Source: CAUZEO01 sp963578625
GTDB lineage: Bacteria > Verrucomicrobiota > Kiritimatiellia > SLOV01
Direction of reading: 5' to 3'
DNA: 12,750 bases
NCBI GenBank assembly: GCA_963578625.1
Contig: CAUZEO010000139.1
Coordinates: 1 to 12,750 of the forward strand
The translations under genes and the position numbers were made by a program. How positions within the stretch are numbered: the first letter of the stretch is position 1; each line of letters starts with the position of its first letter. The notes beneath the pieces are model-generated. The model was given only the letters and a program-made list of their open reading frames with translations, did not search any database and was not told the DNA's origin. Positions 6,698 to 12,750 of the stretch are shown one piece after another.

Positions 6698-7829
6698 TCA
6701 GAACGCAGTCCCGTCGTCCAGTTCCGGACTCCAGAAGATGGCTTGTAAACCGAACTTAACCCCGGGAATATTTTTCCAGTCGTCCACGTTTCGGAACTCG
6801 AGTTCCGGAGCAACCACAAAAAAGAGCCAGTTTCGGCACAGCGGAATTTTCCCCGGCAAGGTGAGACGATAGCGGTCAACGATGCCGCTCCCGCTCTTGT
6901 GGCCAAAGATGCTCGCCCGAAGACCAATGCCCATCGCCAGATCCCTTATGCTCGCCCGGCGTTCGAATTTGACTTGTCGAATCATTTCCCAAGCGTACGA
7001 AAGGACGAATGTCTGTTCCCGCTCATAGCCAATCGTGTCTTCGGCCCATTTCCCGGACGAGGCGGAGCGAAAAAGAGTCCGGCCATTCCATTTGTCCATG
7101 GTAATTGAGGAAAGCAATCCGAACCCGTCGTCACTTTCCCAGTAAAATTTCTGGAGTGGGTGGGCCTGCAGCCCCTTCCACACTTTCGACCACTGGAACT
7201 TTGATTCCACGAAGAGTTCCGGTGGTGTTTTAATCTTGATGCCGAAGCTGGGAACAAAGGGCCCGATAATTCTCCGGAAACCGATCCGGGCGTCGCCGGT
7301 ACGCTCGGAGGCGTCAATTCCCGGGAGTTCATCGACCGGTTCAGAGGTCACGTAGATCTGGAATTTACTCGAGGTTGGGTAAGTTGATGCTGATGTTGAA
7401 GTCGGGTTCGACGGTCCATTCCGGCCCCCCCACTTCGTTCTTGTATCGCATCTCCATCGCAATATCGAATAGGGATACCGGAATTGGCTGCCTTTCCTCC
7501 CCTTCCTTCACGAAATAGGTGTCCGCCCAGGCAACGGATTTCTGCATAATCAAAAAGATCCAGTCGTGTGCCCAATCCATGTGATCGTACTTATTGGTAT
7601 ACGCGGACCAGGGAGGCAACTTCTCCGGCAAGTCGCCGATAAACATCTCGTACTCGTCATCGATGTACAGCGGTTCGCTGCTCCACAATCGACGCCAATG
7701 GTTGGTCTGGGAATTGGTTTTCACATCCTGCGCACTCGCCAAATCGGCGCAGAAGAGACCTAGAAACGCCGGCAGATAAGTCCACCGGAGGCGCGAAAAC
7801 CTGCTTTGCCCGAGCAGTTGGAACCTCAT
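6698..7829 (-). pseudogene. Outer-membrane beta-barrel-like protein, split by one frameshift
   Basis: Two overlapping minus-strand frames make one protein of about 376 residues. The first (7829-7365) starts at an ATG preceded by AGGAGG (7839-7844). It has a signal peptide cut after ASA33, a segment with MQKSVAWADTYF, then DFNISINLPN. The second frame picks up at SSKFQIYVTSEPVDELPG and continues through alternating strand patterns (FVPSFGIKIKTP, YWESDDGFGLLSS, NWLFFVVAPELEF) to 6698. The layout, with 'SxxxxDxfF' near the N-terminus, 'inLPnlsskfqiyv' and the late 'RxWLFxxxxPElxF', matches a conserved but uncharacterised barrel family I recognise from other Gram-negatives without a firm name. 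One extra base lies between about 7368 and 7380, outside any homopolymer. Whether the gene is dead or misread is open. Confidence 0.6.
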
Positions 7830-7838
7830 CGTATACGC

Positions 7839-7844
7839 CCTCCT
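7839..7844 (-). promoter_or_regulatory. Ribosome binding site of the split barrel gene
   Basis: AGGAGG on the minus strand lies nine bases before the ATG at 7829. It is a strong site, which argues that the gene was recently functional. Confidence 0.75.
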
Positions 7845-8080
7845 CAGGCTTTCAAGGATTCCATATTTGCTGATGCTTTATCAAAGGTTTTTGACCGCGG
7901 ATCTTTAGGATACTCGCCGATGAAATGAGAATCTCGAACACAAAATCCGCGTGTATCCTCGAAATTCACAGTTTAGTGCACTGGATCTGGCTGGTCCCCC
8001 CATGCGGGGGAGGATAGAGGTGGGGTTTTGAGGAAATTGGGCAATGAGGCGTCCATCACGATGAAAAGGTACCATCTTCC
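7845..8080. repeat. Intergenic region with C/G-rich hairpin repeat
   Basis: About 235 bases. At 7995-8011 TCCCCC and GGGGGA form a six-pair stem around CATGC, followed by GGATAGAGGTGGGGTTTTGAG. Read on the minus strand this resembles the widespread intergenic 'ccccacctctatcctcccccgc' repeat class of some bacterial genomes. It abuts the 5' end of the decayed DUF2092 gene and may mark where its signal-peptide region was lost. No gene is supported. Confidence 0.4.
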
Positions 8081-8810
8081 ATGGGAGAGCGGCCCGGGAT
8101 TCGCCGGCCGACGCCGCCCGAACCGGTTGATCCCATTGAACTGCTCACCAGGATGAACGCCCACTTGAATGAACATGATACCTTCCCGCTCAGCACCACG
8201 TAATTTTATGATGCGCCTCGAGGAGGCGGAACCTACAAGGCCGTCATGCCCCAGCAGCAAATCACTGCCGAAGGCCGGATCAAATGATCGCCACGCGGAG
8301 AGACGGTTTCGATACTCGACTATTCTGGTACGACGGGAAGAGCGCAACGTTTCTCGATAAGAGCAAAAAGCTCTATTCGACCGTGGACGCTTCCAATACG
8401 ATTTCCGAAATGCTGGAGATGTTACGGGCTGAATATGGCGTGACGCTGCCCTTGGCGGACTTTTTGCGAAAGGACTTCGTTGAGATGATCCAGCCATTGC
8501 TTATGAAGGCACGGTACGATGGCGGGGAGAATGTTTTGGGACATGACTGTCACCGCCTCTCGTTCTAGAGACGGCCGAGGTCAAAGGCCGGGTATGGATC
8601 GATGCAAAACCCGACGCGCCCCTGTTGAGGAGAGTGTCGTTGCATTACTACACTTTTCCTAGAAACCCCGAGTACACAGTCACGCTCAACAAATGGCAAC
8701 TTGGAGAACTTGCCGGCGACGGACTTTTCGCATTTACTGCGCCCAAAGACGCGAAACAGATTGAAATGATTCCCCTCCTACCCGGCAGCCCAAAGGATGA
8801 GGTTCACTAA
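8081..8810 (+). pseudogene. DUF2092-family periplasmic protein, decayed
   Basis: Pieces in three frames line up in the order of a DUF2092 domain (LolA/LolB-like fold, usually exported). Frame one (8081 to about 8270) gives DPIELLTRMNAHL, an in-frame TAA at 8201-8203, then FYDAPRGGGTYKAVMPQQQI. Frame two (about 8275-8568) gives RPDQMIATRRDGF, LFWYDGKSATFLDKSKKLY, SEMLEMLRAEYG and LPLADFL, the conserved 'RPdrl...yDGk...lyd...Y...lPlaDl' core. Frame three (about 8565-8810) gives VKGRVWIDAKPDAPLLRRV, LNKWQLGELAGDGLFAF and APKDAKQIEMI, the usual C-terminal 'WidA...P.r...W.l....FxfxpP..A' end. The signal peptide is absent. With one nonsense codon, two frame changes and a lost N-terminus, this is most likely a real pseudogene. 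Confidence 0.75.
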
Positions 8811-8829
8811 ATCCGAAACACGTTTTCCC

Positions 8830-9507
8830 TTACCACCTCTTGGTGTAGGTAAATGCAGGCTGGATACCGAATAGGTCAACGTTCCCAGTAGGCGCTTCGA
8901 AATCCATTTTGGTGTAAAGAATCCGTACGGAGAACCCGATGGAGTTATAACCGGTCAGCTCATATTCGAGGCCGGCGCGACCGTAAATACCTATGGCGAC
9001 ATCTGAATCGTTCGTGTCCCTGATAGGCACCTTCCCTGTCGACGAGACCTGCCGGCGGGCATCGTCTACCCAACCGAACATTACGAGAGGTCCCACGCCT
9101 CCGTGGAAGTGCCATTTCTCCAGATTCTTGTCATAGGATGGTCCCGCGAAAATATCCAGCAGGTATATCTCGGCATCGATCTCTAATGCCGTGCCGTTTG
9201 CGCTGGCAGATCTCGTATTGTCACTGCCCCAACTGAAACGCAATCCAGTTTCGGCGCCCCAATTCGAAAAATTGCCTTCAAAGCTACCCCACCAGGAGAT
9301 GCCGAGAGTCGGCATGGTTGAAAGATCCACCTCGGTTGAACCTTCACTAAAATTGACGTCGTCGCTCCAGAAGGAGGCCCCAACCACGGATTGCAAACTG
9401 GTTCCGTAATCCGGACCGAATGCGGTTGCGTGAACCGGGGCCAGCCCGATCGCGGCAACGGCACATAGTAGTTTTCCAAAGATTTTCCGATGTTCCCGAC
9501 TCTTCAT
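8830..9507 (-). CDS. Small outer-membrane beta-barrel protein
   Basis: I choose the ATG at 9507, with GGAGG (9512-9516) four bases upstream, over an in-frame start at 9561. The 225-residue protein then begins MKSREHRKIFGKLL with a signal peptide likely cut after ATA29. The mature part is rich in Gly, Ser and aromatic residues in alternating strands: SVVGASFWSDDVNF, LGISWWGSFEG, TGLRFSWGS, YLLDIFAGPSY, HGGVGPLVMFGWV, VAIGIYGRAGLEY, GYNSIGFSVRILYT and FGIQPAFTYTKRW. This suits an eight-stranded OmpA/OmpX-like porin-fold barrel. The C-terminus ends in Trp, compatible with the terminal aromatic signal for BAM-dependent insertion. The frame is intact, unlike the barrel gene at 6698-7829. No function can be assigned beyond the envelope location. 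Confidence 0.8.
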   Translation of the reverse strand: MKSREHRKIFGKLLCAVAAIGLAPVHATAFGPDYGTSLQSVVGASFWSDDVNFSEGSTEVDLSTMPTLGISWWGSFEGNFSNWGAETGLRFSWGSDNTRSASANGTALEIDAEIYLLDIFAGPSYDKNLEKWHFHGGVGPLVMFGWVDDARRQVSSTGKVPIRDTNDSDVAIGIYGRAGLEYELTGYNSIGFSVRILYTKMDFEAPTGNVDLFGIQPAFTYTKRW

Positions 9508-9797
9508 GATACCTCCATATCTTGTGCAATTCACGGTGCGGTACGAGGTTCGCAATCGCAATTACCGGTCATCCTAAGGCAAGAGGGCCATTCTGCGCAC
9601 GCAAAATCTCGAATCCCGCCGGACGCCCATAGCCGAGGCCCCACTTCGTCTCCTTCGCTCTCCCAAAGCGAGTTCCTTCGTGGTATTCAGTCCAATTACG
9701 TGCCCCACGAAAGGTTTTGTGTCGAATTCCCCCTGCGAAGCGCACCCGTGATTGTCGAACTCATTGAAAAATCGGTGCATTTTTACTAAATACGCGG
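9508..9797. other. Intergenic region without recognisable gene
   Basis: About 290 bases between two minus-strand genes. It should hold the promoter of the barrel gene, but I see no box pair good enough to name. Small open frames on both strands here show no family resemblance or ribosome site. Confidence 0.35.
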
Positions 9798-10324
9798 TCA
9801 TACCTCGGCTTCCTCACCCGGAACCTGGATCATGCGTGCGTGCTCCTGACCGATTCGGTATGCGAATACCAGCCAAACGACCACCCGGCCCAGGTTGAAG
9901 AGTGCGAAACCGCGGATGCCGAATCCCAGGTCGTTGATGCCGGCGAAAACCAGCAGCGCCGAGAGCACGTCCCCGACCCGGACAAAGAAGGAATCGATCG
10001 CCACCTTCGCCCTGTACTTCTGCTCGGTGGTCGCCGGGAGGAACAGGATGTTTCTCACCGTGCTGTTCAACGAATAGTAGGCGGCGTTCTCGGCGATTTT
10101 AGGACCCTTGATGAATTTCAGAAACGGCATCGCGGCGATCAGGCCATAGCCACCCAGGGCGATGATTGGTTGAATCATCACGGCGAGACGAATGCCCCCG
10201 AACTTGATGATGCACGAGATAAACAGGAGCTGAATGAACTAGGAGCCCGACCCCGCGGGTGATCGCGAAAAACCGCGTATAGAAACCGGCAATGTATTCT
10301 TTTTTGATGTTCTGGTCGTCTTCG
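9798..10324 (-). pseudogene. ATP/ADP-translocase-like (NTT/Npt) transporter, C-terminal part, frameshifted
   Basis: Two minus-strand frames join into one membrane-protein piece. The upstream frame reads NIKKEYIAGFYTRFFAITRGVGLL. The downstream frame continues FIQLLFISCIIKFGGIRLA, IALGGYGLIAAMPFLKF, KIAENAAYYSLNSTVRNILFL, PATTEQKYRAKVAIDSFF and RVGDVLSALLVF to 9798. The run 'KIAENa.dYSl.nt.r..lfLP.t...KYkaK..id.f..R.GD' is the hallmark of the late helices of bacterial nucleotide-exchange-type (TLC/Npt) MFS-like transporters. One surplus base near 10239-10245, next to an in-frame TAG of the second frame, separates the halves. The first two-thirds of the transporter is missing, so this remnant cannot transport. 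It is fused in frame to a different upstream piece (see next entry). Confidence 0.65.
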
Positions 10325-10533
10325 CGTTCCAAAGTCGCGGTGATATCCCCTGCACGCTGTGCCACATCGAAGTCCGCCGGGAGCCATTGCGTAGCGGTTA
10401 CGATCTGTTGTTGAATTCGAGTCCAGAACGCCGAAGAGTCTTCTTGCCGCATCACGCCATATCGCAGCTCGAAGTGCGTTGCAATACTGGCGAATGTGCC
10501 TTCACCGGACTGTGATGGTTGGTGCGCAGGCAT
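10325..10533 (-). pseudogene. Possible PIN-domain (VapC-like) fragment fused to the transporter remnant
   Basis: The 5' third of the same reading frame does not look like a membrane transporter. It reads FASIATHFELRYGVMRQ, then a helical stretch, then WLPADFDVAQRAGDITATLE. This follows the middle of VapC-type PIN ribonucleases: a strand and helix with the conserved acidic 'xSxxTxxELxYG', then 'LPfdxxxAxxAGxIxAxLx'. The first Asp (LDTN strand) and the last Asp motif (xxxDxLIAAxA) of a PIN site are both missing, so it could not be an active toxin. The join to the transporter lies near 10318-10324. An operator-like palindrome lies about 20 bases upstream of its ATG. The assignment rests on motif memory only and is moderate. 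Confidence 0.45.
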
Positions 10534-10550
10534 CGACGCCAGGACCTAAC

Positions 10551-10560
10551 ACTACGTAGT
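10551..10560. promoter_or_regulatory. Operator-like perfect palindrome ACTACGTAGT
   Basis: A ten-base perfect palindrome sits just upstream of the PIN-like fragment. On the plus strand it is followed six bases later by TATAAT (10567-10572); on the minus strand TATACA precedes it. Small palindromes overlapping promoters are typical operators of toxin-antitoxin modules, so it may be the relic of a vapBC promoter. This is inference from position. Confidence 0.4.
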
Positions 10561-10605
10561 ATGCTGTATAATGTTTTTCTTTGAGCGGTTCTCAGTGGCC
10601 GCCAT

Positions 10606-10710
10606 CTAACGGATGGCGCCAGCGCAACCTGGGAAACGCTCAAAAGCTCGGTCGGCGACTGCCGCGCCGATCATTAATGCCGCCGCAAATATCCGAATCG
10701 TGTTTTTCAT
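10606..10710 (-). pseudogene. 34-codon signal-peptide-only ORF, probable 5' relic of a secreted protein
   Basis: ATG at 10710 opens MKNTIRIFAAALMIGAAVAD, a textbook signal peptide with a cleavage point near AVA, followed by only 15 more residues and a TAG at 10606. There is no clear Shine-Dalgarno sequence. Such an export signal without a body suggests the 5' stub of a truncated gene. A genuine tiny secreted peptide is possible but unsupported. Confidence 0.35.
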
Positions 10711-10785
10711 AAAACTTTGTTTCTCACTATTTTTTACAGAAGGCAACGAAGGCCATAAAGCAGCAAAGCCGCAACCAAACGAAAT

Positions 10786-10831
10786 TTACCACGGAGCACA
10801 CGGAGGGGTTTTGGTCACTCCGTGTGCTCCG
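10786..10831. repeat. Inverted repeat with 14-bp perfect stem
   Basis: CGGAGCACACGGAG (10792-10805) and its exact reverse complement CTCCGTGTGCTCCG (10818-10831) flank a 12-base loop with a TTTT run. Each arm itself contains the cacggag word typical of dispersed 'ccacggagcacacgga' microrepeats, so two inverted copies of such a unit probably met here. No U-run follows either side closely, so a terminator role is doubtful. Confidence 0.85.
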
Positions 10832-11024
10832 CGCCTCTCTGGGGCAGAAAAATTGTCGCGAGCATGAACGATTATGGAAGATCGTAGTAGGAAGAAAGTA
10901 GATGGGGCCAGGAGCCTTTGTCTTTCTTTGTGAGTTCTCTTTGACTCAGGTTGATATTACGGATTCGGGTGAAGGGTACAATGTTAATTTGCTTATCGAT
11001 GAGTTTTCTATGGACTTGCCGGTG
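10832..11024. other. Intergenic region of uncertain content
   Basis: About 190 bases before the channel relic. The plus-strand frame is open from 10902 and the opposite strand also has open frames, but none resembles a known family and no ribosome site is seen. The region may contain the lost 5' end of the channel gene. Confidence 0.3.
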
Positions 11025-11440
11025 ATGGAGGTTTCTAAGGTGGATCTGCATCTCAGGGCGCCCCGGTTCATCAAATTCATCCGGTCGATATTCTGCATTG
11101 CCGCTTCTTTGTTTTTTCGCGCTTTTGGCGGATGCGACCATTCAAGCGGAACGGCCCGGTAAGGGGGGCGAGGCAGACTCGATCTCATTCCGCGTTTTCG
11201 TGTTCGATGTGGACGAGATCAACAGCGCGGACCAGAATTTCACGGTTAACTTCTAGTACATGGTGTCGTGGAGGGATCCGCATCAAGCGCACGGTGGGGA
11301 GCACCGTTTGGTTCGAAACGCCGGAGATGTGTGGACGCCAATGATCCAGGTGATGAACCAGCAGAAACTCTGGTCGACCCTGCCCGAGATTGTGCAAATC
11401 GAGCCGGACGGAACGATTACCTACGCCCAGAGATCTTGGA
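11025..11440 (+). pseudogene. Prokaryotic pentameric ligand-gated ion channel, extracellular-domain relic
   Basis: A plausible signal peptide (FIRSIFCIAASLFF, frame from ATG 11025) passes into a second frame at a six-T run (11112-11117) and continues ALLADATIQAE. Then follow FRVFVFDVDEINSADQNFTV (about 11188-11247), SWRDP (about 11266-11280), DVWTPMIQVMNQQ (about 11329-11367) and IEPDGTITYAQR (about 11398-11433). This is the order seen in the ligand-binding domain of the Gloeobacter channel GLIC and relatives: the first strand pair, the 'sWkD.R' loop, 'iW.P.i...N', and 'vspdGtv.y..R'. An in-frame TAG (11254-11256) replaces one codon between VNF and YMVSW with spacing otherwise kept. The second half of the ligand domain and all four membrane helices are missing; a microrepeat begins where homology stops. 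Not functional as it stands. Confidence 0.7.
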
Positions 11441-11509
11441 CATTGGGAATTCGATATTCGACATTCAGATATACTACCTGCTGAACACTATATACTAAAA
11501 ACTTTCAAC
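11434..11509. repeat. Microrepeat at the break point of the channel relic
   Basis: TTGGACATTGGGAATTCG (about 11436-11453) and ATATTCGACATTCAG (about 11454-11468) replace the expected continuation of the channel gene. The decamer ATTCGACATT is identical to 1125-1134. AT-rich DNA without a gene follows up to the stop of the DUF2130 gene. Confidence 0.5.
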
Positions 11510-12688
11510 TCACTCAACACTCTCCCCGACACTCACCTCCCCATCCCCAGCATCCAGTTCCAGCTCCTCGATCTGCTGTACTGATGCGCCGGCGATGCCG
11601 CGGATGTCGCCGTACATGCCGAGGTGTTGAGGACAACGCGCTCGATCTGTTTTTCACGTTCTTTCCATAGGCGCTCCATCGCCCGCCGTTCCTTGTCGAG
11701 TTGGACTTTCATCCCGGTGAACGTCTCCACGATGGCGACGACCTTCTGCCTGAATTCGGGTCCGGAGAGGTAGTCGTAGAGTGCTTCCATTTTTTCGCCT
11801 TTGCCGGCGGACGCCCGCTTATCGAAAGACAGTTCCTGGAGGTGCATCCGGAGCGCGGTCGCGAGCCCGATCATGGAAGAGTAATCGGTGACCCAGATGC
11901 CGTCCCGATAGCCGAAGCGTTCTACGTTTTCCGGAAGGGAACTGGATACAAGCACCGAAACGGTTGCCCGGGTCATCACCGCGTCGTCCTTGAGTTTTGT
12001 TGTCCACCTGTCGCTCCACGCTTTGGTATTTTTCGTTTCCCAAAGAATCATGCCGCAAGGGTGTCCGTCGGGCCCCTTTACATGATGAACAAGGTCGGCG
12101 CCTCGGATTCCTTTCGGAACCGGTTCGACATCATCCATCGGAAACGTGCCGCGCAATGTTTTTTCCAGATCGAGTTTCGAGCACTTCCCCCTGCGTCTCG
12201 CTCGAGCCTTGTTCCGCCCTCCGCTTGGCGTCTTCAAGCGCCTTGTGGAGATCGGTAATCATTTTATCCTTTTCCCGGTCCTTCAATCGGTGCTGTTCCG
12301 CAAAAGTTTCCAGTGCTTCGGTGCGCACCTTTTCCCGCTCAGTGTCGATTTTTCGTGCAACATCCAATTCGAGTTGCTCCCGCTGCTGCTGAAGTTCGCG
12401 CGCCTGCTTCCGAACTTTTAATTCCCCCTGCTGCGCGGCTTCCGTCGCTTTTTTTGACTCTTCGAGGGCGGCTTTCGTGTCGTTCAGTTCGACCTGGTAC
12501 GTTGACCTCGCTTTTTCTACCGCTTCCAGTTCAATGCGCTTCTTCTCGCGCTCCAACGCAACGCGCGCCTCTTTGTCGAATTCTTCCTTGAGGTGATCTC
12601 GCAATTGCCCCTTTAGCGCCTCTGTTAGTTCAAAAGACTTCTTGCAGTGGGGGCAAGAAATTGTGCCGGCTGGTGACTGGGGGTTCAC
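11510..12688 (-). pseudogene. DUF2130-family protein (zinc-knuckle, coiled coil, nuclease-like C-domain), two compensating frameshifts
   Basis: The full 392-codon span from GTG 12688 to TGA 11510 is in one phase, but the middle third reads in another. Order: CPHCKK (Cys12, Cys15) zinc-knuckle half; long coiled coil (about 20-160) rich in Glu, Lys and Gln; QGEVLE; then in the shifted frame LDLEKTLRGTFPMDDVEPVP, GIRGADLVHHV, GMILWETKNTKAWSD, a C-terminal helical part with YDYLSGPEFRQKV and WKEREKQIERVVLNT; then back to the first frame GMYGDIRGIAGASVQQIEEL. This is the whole DUF2130 layout. GAD...WETK has the spacing of a PD-(D/E)xK nuclease core, a reading consistent with but not proven for the family. 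An extra A lies at 12175-12177 and a base is missing near 11620-11626. If these are read errors, the gene is intact. Confidence 0.85.
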
Positions 12689-12750
12689 TTCACCCTTTTG
12701 CGTAGTGCCGCGATGTCTTTGTCGATGAGCTTCTGCAGTCTTCGATAGCG
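12685..12750 (-). CDS. C-terminal end of an unidentified upstream gene (partial)
   Basis: The frame entering from the right edge reads RYRRLQKLIDKDIAALRKRV and K before a TGA at 12685-12687. The stop overlaps the GTG start of the DUF2130 gene in the four bases GTGA, a classic translational-coupling arrangement, so both would belong to one operon. The 21 visible residues are charged and helical; too little to name. Confidence 0.55.
   Translation of the reverse strand, partial: RYRRLQKLIDKDIAALRKRVK

Noticed and set aside
10902..11162. Plus-strand 86-codon frame as an independent small gene
   Set aside because: Its end coincides with the signal peptide of the channel relic before the T-run frameshift, and the first part has no recognisable family.

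Overview
The window looks like a stretch of chromosome, moderately high in GC, from a Gram-negative bacterium. Two outer-membrane beta-barrel proteins, several signal peptides and a BamE/SmpA-like lipid-face domain support this. The scatter of short intergenic repeats, the style of the IS4 transposase, and the DUF2092, nucleotide-exchange-transporter and pentameric-channel relics would suit a Verrucomicrobiota/PVC-type or similar environmental genome. That assignment is inference, not proof.

Layout. (1) 1-914 (-): an MFS transporter that runs off the left edge. (2) 918-1050: nineteen tandem 7-bp units of GGGACTT type, starting 3 bases from the MFS start codon. (3) 1165-3293 (+): candidate promoter, TPP riboswitch and full-length thiC, the best supported unit of the window. 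(4) 3362-4150 (-): an IS4-family remnant with one recognisable end, the 3' half of the transposase and two frameshifts. (5) 4204-5097 (+): an intact alpha/beta hydrolase. (6) 5146-5433 (-): the C-terminal piece of a DUF1801 gene. (7) 5632-6376 (+): promoter and a secreted BamE-like/coiled-coil protein. (8) 6698-7829 (-): an outer-membrane barrel gene split by one frameshift. (9) 8081-8810 (+): a decayed DUF2092 gene. (10) 8830-9507 (-): an intact small outer-membrane barrel. (11) 9798-10533 (-): a chimeric, frameshifted reading frame, apparently a PIN-domain piece joined to the C-terminal half of an ATP/ADP-translocase-like transporter. (12) 10551-10831: operator-like palindrome, a signal-peptide-only mini-ORF and a 14-bp inverted repeat. 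(13) about 11025-11440 (+): the extracellular ligand-binding domain of a prokaryotic pentameric ligand-gated ion channel, with an amber codon and no membrane domain. (14) 11510-12688 (-): a DUF2130 coiled-coil/nuclease-like gene with two compensating frameshifts, overlapping the end of an upstream gene at the right edge.

The working genes are mostly unrelated single genes (thiamin pyrimidine synthesis under TPP feedback, a transporter, a hydrolase, envelope proteins). Between them lies a graveyard of truncated and frameshifted genes with dispersed microrepeats at several junctions. Several frameshifts fall in homopolymers and two pairs compensate exactly, so sequencing or assembly error must be weighed against true decay. 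I did not find a complete novel multi-gene system. The most interesting items are the G-tract heptamer array between MFS and thiC, the channel relic, and the PIN/transporter chimera beside a palindromic operator-like site.
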